Counted from the first letter of the stretch, positions 1 through 8,518 are shown. The stretch is 64,000 nt of DNA from Motiliproteus sp. SC1-56 (GCF_017309075.1 NZ_JAEMGS010000016.1:1-64000); one strand, 5' to 3'. The notes: generated from the sequence alone by a model not told the origin. A program made the numbers and translations.

Positions 1-145
1 AGGGGTGAAAACTGAAACGACTGTGGTAACATTTTGCTCACGGCTGTAGCTGCGTGGAAGTAGGCTCGACACCAACAACCATAAGGCTTTCAGCCGTTTC
101 TGTTTACCCCTTCATGAAAAATGCGGGTTAGTTGGGGAACATAGG

Positions 146-174
146 AAAAGCCGAAGCCTCTGATGGGCTTCGGC
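146..174 (-). terminator. Rho-independent terminator, minus strand
   Basis: A perfect 9-bp stem GCCGAAGCC/GGCTTCGGC (150-158 and 166-174) with a 7-nt loop is followed, reading the minus strand, by a short T-run (complement of 146-149). It lies downstream of the broken minus-strand frame at 309-637 and would end a leftward transcript. On the plus strand the hairpin lacks a good T-tract. Positions 1-145 show no convincing gene; one plus frame is open only to a stop at 47-49. Confidence 0.5.
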
Positions 175-308
175 CTTCTGCTAAGTCTTCATATCTGTTT
201 GTAAGGAGTGTTGTTGCGGGAGGGAGGTTTGGGTGGTCATACAGTGGGCGTCGGTGGTGAGTGGTGTTCTTCAACACAGACAAAGCCAGCGTATGCAAGT
301 TAGTAAGA

Positions 309-637
309 TCAACGCTGAAAAGGGTGAAGGTGAACCTGCCGGGTCCGCTTCTCGACCACGAGATGCGTTATCTCTTGGGCTCGGAGCAGCGCATTGGTGT
401 CGGCAATCAATTGAACCTTGAGCATGGTGTGCTGATCCAGCAGGTCGTCGGTTCGGTTGGCGCGGTTGTCAGCAGCCTCCGGTTCATGGCCGGGGTGTGG
501 TGTTGAAATGGGGGTAGTTGACCCTCCGCTACCGGTATGGGGCGGTGCTGCAGCCGTCTGACCGAATGGATCGTTTGTCCGAGTGGTCTGTTCGGAGTGT
601 TTGATGAGAATATCTAATCTATTTCCGGGTGATCCAT
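309..637 (-). pseudogene. Probable broken minus-strand gene, unknown function
   Basis: On the minus strand a frame stays open from about 690 down to a TGA at 309-311. Its C-terminal part reads like real protein: charged and helical, with the short stretch LLDQHTMLKVQLIADTNALL. No ATG, GTG or TTG opens this frame upstream of an internal ATG. A well-placed ATG at 635-637, with AGGAG 6 nt upstream, lies in a neighbouring frame and hits TAG after seven codons. One extra base near 615-635, or a -1 frameshift, would join the two into a protein of about 108 residues. A terminator follows at 146-174. I do not recognise the family. The overlapping plus-strand frame at 261-506 is in the same codon register and looks like its shadow. 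Confidence 0.35.
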
Positions 638-675
638 TACTAACTCCTGGCTGAGATCTGGGAATGGGGGGGAGC

Positions 676-727
676 CCTTCTCCTTGGTAAAACAGTGCTG
701 AACTGTTTTACCAACCTTCTCCTTGGT
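676..727. repeat. 13-bp perfect inverted repeat flanked by 13-bp direct repeats
   Basis: A perfect inverted repeat, TTGGTAAAACAGT (684-696) and ACTGTTTTACCAA (702-714), has a 5-nt loop. It is bracketed by two copies of CCTTCTCCTTGGT at 676-688 and 715-727; the first copy runs into the stem. The second copy is followed by a T-run (726-732), so on the plus strand it could also act as a terminator. The direct repeats point instead to a protein-binding or origin-like site, or to a small inserted hairpin with duplicated flanks. Confidence 0.6.
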
Positions 728-740
728 TTTTTCTTTCGGC

Positions 741-902
741 ACGGTTTAAGCGCTCAGGACGGGCCTTAAACGGTGTCGCCAACCATTGACGCTGTGCTAG
801 ATAAGTTGTTGTATACTAGCGAATAATGATTAGAAATTCCCGTTTTGCGGGAGTCTGAGGTGGGTATAGCATATTCATCGTTGCAGGCCGTTCTGCTGCA
901 AC
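741..902. other. Cluster of inverted repeats ahead of the replication operon
   Basis: Four further inverted repeats lie in this non-coding stretch. They are ACGGTTTAAG/CTTAAACGGT (741-750, 765-774; 9 of 10 pair), GCTAG/CTAGC (796-800, 816-820) around a putative -10, TCCCG/CGGGA (838-842, 848-852), and GTTGCAG/CTGCAAC (880-886, 896-902). With the hairpin at 676-727 this gives five structured sites in about 230 bases. A replication origin or a structured, regulated leader are both possible; the sequence does not decide. No gene is visible between 638 and 945. Confidence 0.5.
786..817 (+). promoter_or_regulatory. Possible sigma70 promoter for the replication operon
   Basis: TTGACG (786-791) and TATACT (812-817) match the -35 and -10 consensus well, but the 20-nt spacer is long. 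The -10 overlaps the GCTAG/CTAGC inverted repeat (796-820), which could be an operator. Transcription would start about 120 nt upstream of the small leader frame at 946. Confidence 0.4.
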
Positions 903-945
903 CAACACTATCAATCAGCAAGACAGGTAAAGGGTAGCCCTCGGC

Positions 946-1011
946 ATGACTGCACGTGCTTCGTCTAAGGTTGCCAAGCTCTTACTCTGTCTTATGAAAA
1001 AGGAAAGATGA
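946..1011 (+). CDS. Possible 21-codon leader peptide
   Basis: A short frame, beginning MTARASSKV and ending KKER, has a stop that overlaps the upstream ATG of the next gene (ATGA at 1008-1011). An AAAGGG lies about 11 nt before its ATG, a loose spacing. Translation through it could load ribosomes onto the downstream operon. It is short enough to be chance. Confidence 0.25.
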   Translation: MTARASSKVAKLLLCLMKKER

Positions 1012-1013
1012 AT

Positions 1014-1532
1014 ATGTCTGATGTATCTGCATACCGACTGGAAAGAACATCCACAGCCAATAACGATACGGCGGGTGTGACCGACTACTACGTGGGGAGG
1101 CCTAACAATCAGGAATTCTTCCGCACCACTGATGAGTTCTTTCCCGCCTTGACCCTTCGACATGAGTCGACAGGTCAAACCTACCTCATAAACCCCGAAC
1201 TGCGCAGAGAGCTGGAGGAAGAGGGGAAAGAGGTGCAATTGGTCCCGTACCAGACCAAGGAAGGTAAGAAGGGGTTGTGGCCTATCTCAACCTTCGACTG
1301 TAGCTGGACCCGGTCTGCGCTGGAGCATGCTGAACGGGCAACCCGAGAATGGATTCGTGTAAAGTCCTGCCGTGAGGAGGAGCGATATACTGCTCGATCA
1401 GCTATTGGCAACCTCCCAGAGCCGAACTGGACTGATATGGCTGTTGAGGAGATCGTCGCTAAGGCCTTTGCAGGCCGCCTGATCGACTCAATGGACCATC
1501 CGATCATTCGGCAGCTGCGCGGCGAAGCCTAA
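1014..1532 (+). CDS. Unknown protein, first gene of the replication operon
   Basis: This 172-residue protein (from MSDVSAYRL) has no motif I recognise. It is rich in charged residues and aromatics, without signal peptide or membrane segment, so it is probably cytoplasmic. I prefer the ATG at 1014 over that at 1008, because AGGA at 1001-1004 is 9 nt from the former and only 3 nt from the latter. Its TAA overlaps the ATG of the polymerase by one base, so the two are translationally coupled. The position suggests an accessory replication role, such as DNA binding or a polymerase partner; this is inference from context only. Confidence 0.75.
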   Translation: MSDVSAYRLERTSTANNDTAGVTDYYVGRPNNQEFFRTTDEFFPALTLRHESTGQTYLINPELRRELEEEGKEVQLVPYQTKEGKKGLWPISTFDCSWTRSALEHAERATREWIRVKSCREEERYTARSAIGNLPEPNWTDMAVEEIVAKAFAGRLIDSMDHPIIRQLRGEA

Positions 1533-3301
1533 TGAACTTCGACGGCTTTACTGAGATCTGGGTGCTCGCGGCCACACGCCAGCGGCAGGGTGGGGGCGTC
1601 CCTCGCCCCCTGTGCCTTGTTGCGAAAGAGCTACGGGGTGATCGTGAGATCCGGATCTGGCTGAATGATCCCCACCAACCCCAGCGCTCCCTAGTGCTGG
1701 GAGAAGGCTCAGTAGTGGTGACCTACAGCGCCACCGCTACACTGAGCTGCCTTCACGCCATGGGGCTGCCAAAGCCCCCCCATGTCCTTGACCTGTACGC
1801 TGAATATCGTGTTCTAACAAATGGGCACTCGGACACTCGTACACATGGTTCAAACGGCAAAGTCGATGACTGTGCCACTCCGTTGGCATCAGTCATGGCT
1901 GTGTATGGCGAGTCGATGATGAGCGCAGTGGACAAGGAAGAGGTACGCGCACTCGCGAAACGTGGCGGGCCATACGGTGACGTGGAGAAAAGTACTCTCC
2001 TTGACCATTGTGCCTCGCAGGCGGATGCGATCAGTCGCCTACTGCAGCGCATGGTGGCTGAGATCGATATCCCCCGCGCGCTACTTAGGGGACGGTATAT
2101 GTCGGCTCTTACGCAAGTAGAGATGGCAGGAGTCCCCATCAACACTGATCTCTTACAGCTCCTGCGTGACCACTGGGAAGGGCTGCGTCCGTACCTGATC
2201 GACAAAGTTAACCCTCAGTATGAGGTGTTTCAGAACGGTCGTTTCGATAGTGGTCGTTTCTCTTGTTATCTGAAAGATCAAGGCATCGATTGGCCTCGAA
2301 CACCGACAGGGTGTTTAAAGGTTGATGGTGACACTTTCTCCGACATGGCTAAAGCATACCCCCAGCTTCGACCACTAAAGGAGCTGCTGAAGGTGCTTGG
2401 CAAGCTTCGTTTAGAGAAGCTGCATGTAGGACCAGATGGACGCTGCCGTACTTCTCTCCGGCCGTTGATGACAGTGACGTCACGCAACGCGCCAAGTACG
2501 AACCGCTTCCCCTTCGGCCTAGCCAAGCCCTTCAGGGCGCTGATTAGACCTGAAGACGGACATGGGTTGGGTTACGTCGACTACCAACAACAGGAGTTCG
2601 GCATTGCCGCCAGCCTTTCGGGCGATCTGGCAATGCAGGAAGCCTACCGAAGTGGAGACCCGTACTTGGCCTTCGCCAAACAGGCTGGTGCGGTTCCTGA
2701 AGAAGCCACTAAACATAGCCACTCCAATCAGCGATCACTCTTCAAGGCGACCGTACTGGGGGTCCAGTACGGGATGGGGGTAGAGAGTCTTGCGCGTCAG
2801 ATTGGTTGCACGCTGATCGAAGCAGAAGCCTTGCTTGAACAACACAGGCATGTTTACCACCGCTTCTGGGGGTGGCTCGAAAACGTCGAACATCACGCCC
2901 TGGAAACCGGTCAACTCCAGACGGTCTACGGATGGCGGATGCGGGTGTCGGCGAAGACCAAGCCTCGAACCATAATGAACTGGCCGATGCAGGCCCATGG
3001 AGCAGAAATGCTTAGGATCGCCACGATCCTCTGCGTGGAGGCTGGCATCAAGGTCATCGCTCCCGTCCATGACGCCCTTGTCGTTGAGGCCCGACTGGAC
3101 CGTCTGTCCGACACAGTCAGGCTAACCCAGCAGCTCATGAAGGAGGCCAGCTGCGACGTGCTGCCTGGCTTCCCTCTCCGCACAGACGCAGAACAAATCG
3201 AATCGCCAAACCATTTCCCCACTGACGGTGATGGAGAGCTTTGGGCTCTGATGATCCGTTATCTGGAACAGCAGCAGGACACTAACCATGACAGCAACTG
3301 A
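1532..3301 (+). CDS. Family A DNA polymerase of mobile-element type
   Basis: A 589-residue DNA polymerase I-like protein. Palm and fingers motifs are clear in the C-terminal half: motif A VDYQQQEF, a motif B region RSLFKATVLGVQYGMG with the conserved Lys and Tyr-Gly, and motif C PVHDALVVEA. Motif C has HDA where Pol I has HDE, but the catalytic Asp is kept; as I recall, HDA is normal in the plasmid/phage-type polymerases this one resembles. The N-terminal 200 residues (including DLYAEYR) look like a diverged 3'-5' exonuclease region without an obvious complete DEDD set. No 5' nuclease domain is present. It would copy the element's DNA. It overlaps the upstream gene by 1 nt and the downstream gene by 14 nt. 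Confidence 0.9.
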   Translation: MNFDGFTEIWVLAATRQRQGGGVPRPLCLVAKELRGDREIRIWLNDPHQPQRSLVLGEGSVVVTYSATATLSCLHAMGLPKPPHVLDLYAEYRVLTNGHSDTRTHGSNGKVDDCATPLASVMAVYGESMMSAVDKEEVRALAKRGGPYGDVEKSTLLDHCASQADAISRLLQRMVAEIDIPRALLRGRYMSALTQVEMAGVPINTDLLQLLRDHWEGLRPYLIDKVNPQYEVFQNGRFDSGRFSCYLKDQGIDWPRTPTGCLKVDGDTFSDMAKAYPQLRPLKELLKVLGKLRLEKLHVGPDGRCRTSLRPLMTVTSRNAPSTNRFPFGLAKPFRALIRPEDGHGLGYVDYQQQEFGIAASLSGDLAMQEAYRSGDPYLAFAKQAGAVPEEATKHSHSNQRSLFKATVLGVQYGMGVESLARQIGCTLIEAEALLEQHRHVYHRFWGWLENVEHHALETGQLQTVYGWRMRVSAKTKPRTIMNWPMQAHGAEMLRIATILCVEAGIKVIAPVHDALVVEARLDRLSDTVRLTQQLMKEASCDVLPGFPLRTDAEQIESPNHFPTDGDGELWALMIRYLEQQQDTNHDSN

Positions 3302-4907
3302 ATCATCCAGCGCGGTCGATCAGGAGGCCGCAACAGTATCATCCAGCTCAGGGGACACGACCGACCAAAAGCCATCCCCGGCACAGATGGCCGTCGACCT
3401 AGCATCTGAACAAGCGCAGTTCGGGCAGGACCCCAATCGTCGCTGCTGGGCGGTGATCGATACTGACGGTAAGCGCGACGCGCTGCCGTTGGACTCCTCG
3501 GAGTTCCAGGACTGGCTCAACTACGCGTTCTACCGGCATCATGGACGCATCCTTTCTCAGAACGCCTTGAAAGAGGCCTGTAGCGTCTTGCGTGGCACCA
3601 CCATGGCGGAGGGGCAGCGCATAGAGATCTCACTGCGTGTTAAACAGGATGCTGGTGAACTGCTGACCATCGACCTCCAGGACGAGCGCAGCCAGGTCGT
3701 CCAGCTAACCCCAGGCAGTTGGTCTGTTGTCGGGGCTGATCAGAGCCGACACCTGTTCTATCGAGCGCAGGGGATGGCGCCGCTACCGATCCCCAACCCA
3801 AAGGGCGATATTGAGAGGCTTCGCCCGTATCTCAATCTAGAAGATCAGAAGCAGTTCTGGCTGCTGGTGATAGCGGTAGCCTTCATCCTGACGGGGCGTG
3901 GGCCCTTCCCGATCCTGCTTTTCATCGGTGAGGCGGGTAGTGGTAAGAGCGAGGCTGCACGTATGGTTCGTGCACTGGTTGACCCAAGCCGAGTACCCTT
4001 GCAGACGGCTCCGCGCACTGATCGGGATGCCATGATCGCCTGTAGCAACATGTTGATGTTACTTATCGATAACGCCCGCCCCTTCAGTGCGAAGGAGTCG
4101 GACCTGTTAGCCCGTCTTTCAACGGGTGGTGGGTTGCGCACAAGGCGTCTCCGCAGTGATGCACAGGAGCAGTTGTTCGATGTTATGGCCCCCGTGCTGG
4201 TTACGGGTATCGAGGACCTGTCTACCCAGCCTGACTTAGCGGACAGAGCCGTGGTGATCCCCTTCAAACGGATTGGGGATGCTGATCGCAGGACTCAAGA
4301 GGAGCTCAGCCGTCAGTTCAAGGAGGACGCGCCCTATATATTGGGTGGGCTTTTGGACCTGATCGCGGGTGCCTGGGCTTTCATGCCTACGCTGAAGCCC
4401 GACCGCCTGCCTAGAATGGCTGACTTCGGCCGCTTCGGGCTGGCAGCAGAACAGCACCTTGGGCTGGCCGAAGGTGCGTTCATGGCGCTGTACGGGAATA
4501 GTCAGCGTCAGGCTACCAGTGGCATGAGCGAGACAGATCCGTTGCTATCAGCGCTGCTCGACTTTACGGAGCACTTGAATGGTGAATGGGTTGGGACAGC
4601 GCAGCAGTTGTTGGACCTCTTGGTATCACGCGTGCAGCCCGCTGTTACACGGCAAAGAAAACTATGGCCAGCCAACGCCCGTTCGTTCGGAATCAAGTTG
4701 CGCTCGCTACGTCCCGTGTTGGCGATACACGGAGTGGAGTTCGAAAACTTCAGCTCCGGTGGTAGACGTTTGAGGCTGACGGTAAACCGTCCCAATGACG
4801 CGGAGGCCGGCACCGCTGAGGCGGATAGTGAACAGCTGGTACAGCGCGGGACGGGGGATGGCAACATCCTTGACTTCCGTTTATCAGATGCTTCCAAGGT
4901 GAGCTGA
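3288..4907 (+). CDS. P-loop ATPase, possible replicative helicase
   Basis: A 539-residue protein. A Walker A motif GEAGSGKS lies near residue 220 after a hydrophobic strand (PILLFI). It is followed by a Walker B-like LMLLIDNA, a Ser/Thr-rich sensor region ending in VLVTG, and an arginine-rich segment (LADRAVVIPFKR). This layout resembles superfamily 3/AAA+ helicases of phage and plasmid primase-helicases, though Walker B has Asp-Asn instead of Asp-Glu. The first 60 residues are low complexity. The C-terminal 130 residues (QLLDLLVSRVQP onward) look like a winged-helix DNA-binding domain. Its start lies inside the polymerase gene, so the two are probably made together as an element replication module. 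No primase motif is evident. Confidence 0.8.
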   Translation: MTATESSSAVDQEAATVSSSSGDTTDQKPSPAQMAVDLASEQAQFGQDPNRRCWAVIDTDGKRDALPLDSSEFQDWLNYAFYRHHGRILSQNALKEACSVLRGTTMAEGQRIEISLRVKQDAGELLTIDLQDERSQVVQLTPGSWSVVGADQSRHLFYRAQGMAPLPIPNPKGDIERLRPYLNLEDQKQFWLLVIAVAFILTGRGPFPILLFIGEAGSGKSEAARMVRALVDPSRVPLQTAPRTDRDAMIACSNMLMLLIDNARPFSAKESDLLARLSTGGGLRTRRLRSDAQEQLFDVMAPVLVTGIEDLSTQPDLADRAVVIPFKRIGDADRRTQEELSRQFKEDAPYILGGLLDLIAGAWAFMPTLKPDRLPRMADFGRFGLAAEQHLGLAEGAFMALYGNSQRQATSGMSETDPLLSALLDFTEHLNGEWVGTAQQLLDLLVSRVQPAVTRQRKLWPANARSFGIKLRSLRPVLAIHGVEFENFSSGGRRLRLTVNRPNDAEAGTAEADSEQLVQRGTGDGNILDFRLSDASKVS

Positions 4908-5099
4908 CCCCTATGGTTCCCCGCCTCTTGGTGGGGAGTTCTCTGGCTGCAGTCGCGACGGCAAGGAAAACCTTAGGCTGTGGCGTGGGTAACCACTGAT
5001 CCTTGATCTATGGGGATCATTCGCAGGTGCCGGCCATGGACCGGAGACCCTTGGACGGGGGCTTTTTCACGGCGGAAAACGGGAATGTTGAGCTTGCGT

Positions 5100-5122
5100 T
5101 TTCCCTTACGCTTCAAGGGAAA
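5100..5122 (-). terminator. Hairpin just past the tRNA 3' end
   Basis: An 8-bp stem TTTCCCTT/AAGGGAAA (5100-5107, 5115-5122) with a 7-nt loop lies 4 nt beyond the encoded CCA of the tRNA. It may terminate or help process the tRNA transcript, but no T-run follows on the minus strand. Alternatively it belongs to the end of the mobile element. The rest of 4908-5099 shows no gene. Confidence 0.35.
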
Positions 5123-5126
5123 GGAG

Positions 5127-5203
<77 letters not shown>

Positions 5204-5217
5204 TAAGAGGAGGGCGG

Positions 5218-5246
5218 ATTATAGCTAGTGCCAGGGAACAAGCCAA
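5218..5246 (-). promoter_or_regulatory. Sigma70 promoter of the tRNA gene
   Basis: On the minus strand TTGGCT (5241-5246) and a perfect TATAAT (5218-5223) are separated by 17 nt. Transcription would start near 5211, eight bases before the mature tRNA 5' end. Confidence 0.8.
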
Positions 5247-5337
5247 GAGAGTGCCATCGCCAGTTGACGGGCGGAGGCGCTGTTTTGTTGTGCCTGTGAC
5301 GCTAGGGAGCTGCGTTGCGGCAGGCCCTCTTGGGCTT

Positions 5338-7995
5338 TCACTGTTTGAGGGTAAGCTCCTGAAACAGGCTGGCTGCGGCCTCTTTTTCAGGGAAATTACT
5401 GGCTAGCCAGGGGCTGAGTATGGCGTGCGCGGCTTTTTCCTGACCGTTGCGGGCGAGGGCGACGGCATAGTGGAACTGGACCGACGGGTCGCTCGGCAGG
5501 CGTTCGGCGGCTTGGTTGAGCAGCTCGAGGGCCTCGTGGTGGCGCTCGGCGTGGAGAAATATCCAGCCTGCGGTGTCCTGAATGGAGGGGGTGTCGGGGC
5601 CCAGGGCGATGGCACGTTCGGCCGCTGTTGTTGCCCGCGGGTCAGACTGCTGCAGGTAGAGCCATGCGAGGTTATTCCAGGCGATAGGGTTCGTGGGTTG
5701 CTTCTCGGTCGCCTGTTCATAGGCCGTGACCGCGGCGGAAAGCTGGCCGGTCTGATGGTGAAGGTGGGCTTTGGCGATCAAGGCGGCAGCATCCTGGGGG
5801 AATTGCTGGGTATGCTGCTCAAGGAGCTCGAGCGCTTCTTGTGGCTGCCCACGGGAGAGCCACAACCGGGTGATTTTGCCCAGCACCCGTGCGTTCGGTT
5901 TGGCTGCATAGCTGTCCAGATAGGCCTGTTCTGCGGAGTTAAACTGCCCGGAAGCTGCGAGCGCGTCGCCTCGGATCAGGGTTACTTCGGGCTGGCTTTG
6001 TGCCTTGGCGGGGAGGGTGTCCAAGACGGAGAGCGCCTGTTGCGGGCTGCCTTCCGAGAGAAAGATGGTTGCCTTGGTCAGGTGGCCGGGGACGAAGTCG
6101 GGGTGTTGCAGCAGCAGGGCGTTGACGTAACGATCGGCGGCGCGTTGGTCCTGCTGGCTCAACGCCAGTTTGGCCGCGGCAAGCTGAAACTCGGCCCGGT
6201 CGGGAAATCGGGCTGCTGCCTGCTCCAGAGCCTCGCTCAGCGCCACCCACTGGTGGGCGCGCTCCAGCACGCTGAGATAGAAACGGGTGGCCGCTAAGTC
6301 GTTAACGCGTTGCTGCTGGAAGCTTTTGGCAATACTGAGCGCCTGCTCCGACTTATTTTGTTGAAACAGCAGGTTGGTATAGCCGCTTAACGGGTGGATA
6401 TCGTCTGGCGCCGCCTGGATGGCGGCTTGGTAAAAGTCTTCCGCGGCGACGAGGTCGTTTTCACCGAGGGCGAGCTGGGCCTTTCCCAGCAGCGCGGGAA
6501 CCGAGTGCGGCTCGAGCACTAGCGCCTGGTCGAAGTGGTGTATCGCTCGCTCCCCGTTTTCCAGTCGCGTTTCGAGGCTGCCCGCGAGCAGGTGGTAGAG
6601 CAGCGGCGCTGCCTCGGCGTTCAGCCGCTTGGCGAGCAGTTGCCGCGCTTTTTCGGCGTCCCCTCCTACCAGATAAGCCCGGACTAACAGCATGTCCGTG
6701 CTGGGGTCTGCGCCTGCTTCTGCCAGTGCCTCAAGGCGTTGAATCGCGGCTTGGTGCTCGCCACTGAGATACTCTGCCAGGGCGAGCGGGCGGGCCACGG
6801 CCGGCTTGGCATCGAGCGCCAGTGATTGGCGAAAGGCGTCCACGGCTGCGGAGGGGGTGCCCTGTTTCAAGCGGATGGCGCCCAACAGTGCCCGGGCGTC
6901 GGCATCGGCGGCCTCTTCAGTGAGCAGGGGTGCCAGGGTCTGTTCCGCGATCTCAAGTCTTCCCTGCTGTCGGTGCAGCTCGGCCAGAATCAGGCGCGCC
7001 CGGCGGTCCTCGGCGGCGGTCGCCAGGTGACGGGTGAGCTGCTGTTCCGCCAGGGCCGTGTTGTCCAGCGCCAAGTTGGCTAACGCTGAAAGCAGCAACA
7101 GTTCCTCGGGGGAGCGTAGTTGAGCCAGCAATGGGTCGAGGATGGTTTTGGCTTCCTGGGGGTTGCCTTCCTGTAGATGCAGCAGGGAGGAGAGCGCCAG
7201 TGCCCGCGGCCAGTTTGGGACAACCCGAAGGAGGTGGTCCACGGCCTCTCGTGCCTGAGCCTGCTGGCCTTGCAGCAAGTGTGCTCGTACGTTACCGAGG
7301 AGCGCCAGAGGGGCTTCGGGCTGCATTTCCAACGCAGCGCTGAAGGCCTCGAGGGCCTTTTCCGGCTGGCGCTTGAGCAGGTAGGCTTCACCGGACAGGT
7401 ACTTGAGGCGGTAGCTGTGTTGATCGGCGGGCATCGCTTTCACAATCCCCAGCGCCTTGGCGCCCTGGTGTTGCCTGATGGCCACGGTTGCAAGGCCCGC
7501 CAGCGCCTGGGGCTCCTGGGTCAGCGTCCAGGCCTGTTGGTAGGCCTGCTCGGATTGCTTGAGCTCGTCCGCGGCGTAGTGGATGTCGGCGAGAATCAGC
7601 CAGTGCTGGCTGGCCAGTTCCGGATCGGGAGGGGGTGTCCTGCCCAATATCTGCCGGGCCGCCTCGGCGTGCCCCAGCCCCACCTGGCTTTTAGCCAGTG
7701 CCAGGGTCAGGCGAGGTCCGTTTAACCCGAGACTCTGGGCCCGTGAAAGCTCTTTTTCGGCGGCGGGATAATCGCCCTGGGCCAGGTGGATTTCCCCGAG
7801 CAGCTGCCGCCCGGCCGCGTGGGCCGGCTCGCGGCTGAGCAGGCGCTTCAACTCGGCCGCCGCCGCTGCAAGCTCGCCCTGTTGGTTATAGCGTTGGGCC
7901 GTCTCGAAAGCGGTTTCGGCATGAACCTCCACCCCCGCGAGAAGCAGGGTAATCAAGAGTGCAGCTGCCGCTTTGCTTGAGGTGAAGGCCATCAT
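5338..7995 (-). CDS. PrsT-like secreted TPR-repeat protein
   Basis: An 885-residue protein with an N-terminal signal peptide (hydrophobic residues 8-22, cleavage near VHA-ET) followed by tetratricopeptide repeats to the C-terminus, for example AWNNLAWLYLQQSDP. Length and repeat pattern match the PEP-CTERM system TPR protein PrsT, which normally lies in exosortase/exopolysaccharide clusters. No exosortase or polysaccharide gene is present here. It would sit in the periplasm or at the envelope as a protein-assembly scaffold. It is the last of three same-strand genes (8519, 8024, 5338) downstream of the multiheme cytochrome locus. The start has no clear ribosome-binding site and a second ATG follows at once. 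Homology is good; function here is inference. Confidence 0.85.
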   Translation of the reverse strand: MMAFTSSKAAAALLITLLLAGVEVHAETAFETAQRYNQQGELAAAAAELKRLLSREPAHAAGRQLLGEIHLAQGDYPAAEKELSRAQSLGLNGPRLTLALAKSQVGLGHAEAARQILGRTPPPDPELASQHWLILADIHYAADELKQSEQAYQQAWTLTQEPQALAGLATVAIRQHQGAKALGIVKAMPADQHSYRLKYLSGEAYLLKRQPEKALEAFSAALEMQPEAPLALLGNVRAHLLQGQQAQAREAVDHLLRVVPNWPRALALSSLLHLQEGNPQEAKTILDPLLAQLRSPEELLLLSALANLALDNTALAEQQLTRHLATAAEDRRARLILAELHRQQGRLEIAEQTLAPLLTEEAADADARALLGAIRLKQGTPSAAVDAFRQSLALDAKPAVARPLALAEYLSGEHQAAIQRLEALAEAGADPSTDMLLVRAYLVGGDAEKARQLLAKRLNAEAAPLLYHLLAGSLETRLENGERAIHHFDQALVLEPHSVPALLGKAQLALGENDLVAAEDFYQAAIQAAPDDIHPLSGYTNLLFQQNKSEQALSIAKSFQQQRVNDLAATRFYLSVLERAHQWVALSEALEQAAARFPDRAEFQLAAAKLALSQQDQRAADRYVNALLLQHPDFVPGHLTKATIFLSEGSPQQALSVLDTLPAKAQSQPEVTLIRGDALAASGQFNSAEQAYLDSYAAKPNARVLGKITRLWLSRGQPQEALELLEQHTQQFPQDAAALIAKAHLHHQTGQLSAAVTAYEQATEKQPTNPIAWNNLAWLYLQQSDPRATTAAERAIALGPDTPSIQDTAGWIFLHAERHHEALELLNQAAERLPSDPSVQFHYAVALARNGQEKAAHAILSPWLASNFPEKEAAASLFQELTLKQ

Positions 7996-8023
7996 CGCTG
8001 GTTTTGGGGTAGGTCACCCCCGC

Positions 8024-8500
8024 TTAACGGGGGGAAAAGCGGGCGCTGTTTTCCGCCAGGTAGTTCATGACCGGGGTGGTATGGCCCTGATAGACGCGGA
8101 AATATTTTCGCAGCATTTCGTTCGCTTTGGCGTTTTTAATCGCTAGCAAGCCTTTTGCCGCCATGACCTTCGCCGTTTCACCGGTCTCTGGCTCCGTCAG
8201 GGTGCGGTTGAGTGCAGGTGCCTGGGCTCCACACGCCCGGCAGGCGTTCAGACGGTGCATCAGCATTAGCCCCGTGTTCCATTCGATAAGCTGGCTGTCG
8301 ACAAGGGCTCCCAGTTGGTTGGCCTTGACGCCACTGTCGGCCGGATCGGCTTTCAGTGCCTGGAAGAGCCCTTCTTCGCCGCCGTTGTAGTAGGCGATTT
8401 CAAGGTCATAGAGGGCTTGCTGGTCGTCAGCGTGAGCGCCTTGGATGCAAAGGCACAGGAGTGCGATTAGCGTCGAGAATAGTTGAAGGTGCTTTTTCAT
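8024..8500 (-). CDS. Small secreted protein of unknown function
   Basis: A 158-residue protein with a clear signal peptide (MKKHLQLF, hydrophobic core, cleavage near AHA-DD). AAGGAG sits 7 nt before the ATG. The mature part is helical and has one CxxC pair (NACRACGAQ) without the His needed for heme attachment; it could form a disulfide or bind metal. No family recognised. It lies 18 nt after the poly-Gly lipoprotein gene and 28 nt before the TPR gene, so the three are probably one operon. Confidence 0.8.
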   Translation of the reverse strand: MKKHLQLFSTLIALLCLCIQGAHADDQQALYDLEIAYYNGGEEGLFQALKADPADSGVKANQLGALVDSQLIEWNTGLMLMHRLNACRACGAQAPALNRTLTEPETGETAKVMAAKGLLAIKNAKANEMLRKYFRVYQGHTTPVMNYLAENSARFSPR

Positions 8501-8518
8501 CGGAGTGCTCCTTGCGTA

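Noticed and set aside
233-506. Plus-strand frames starting at 233 and 261
   Set aside because: Poor composition and no good ribosome-binding site; the minus-strand reading of the same stretch looks more coding.
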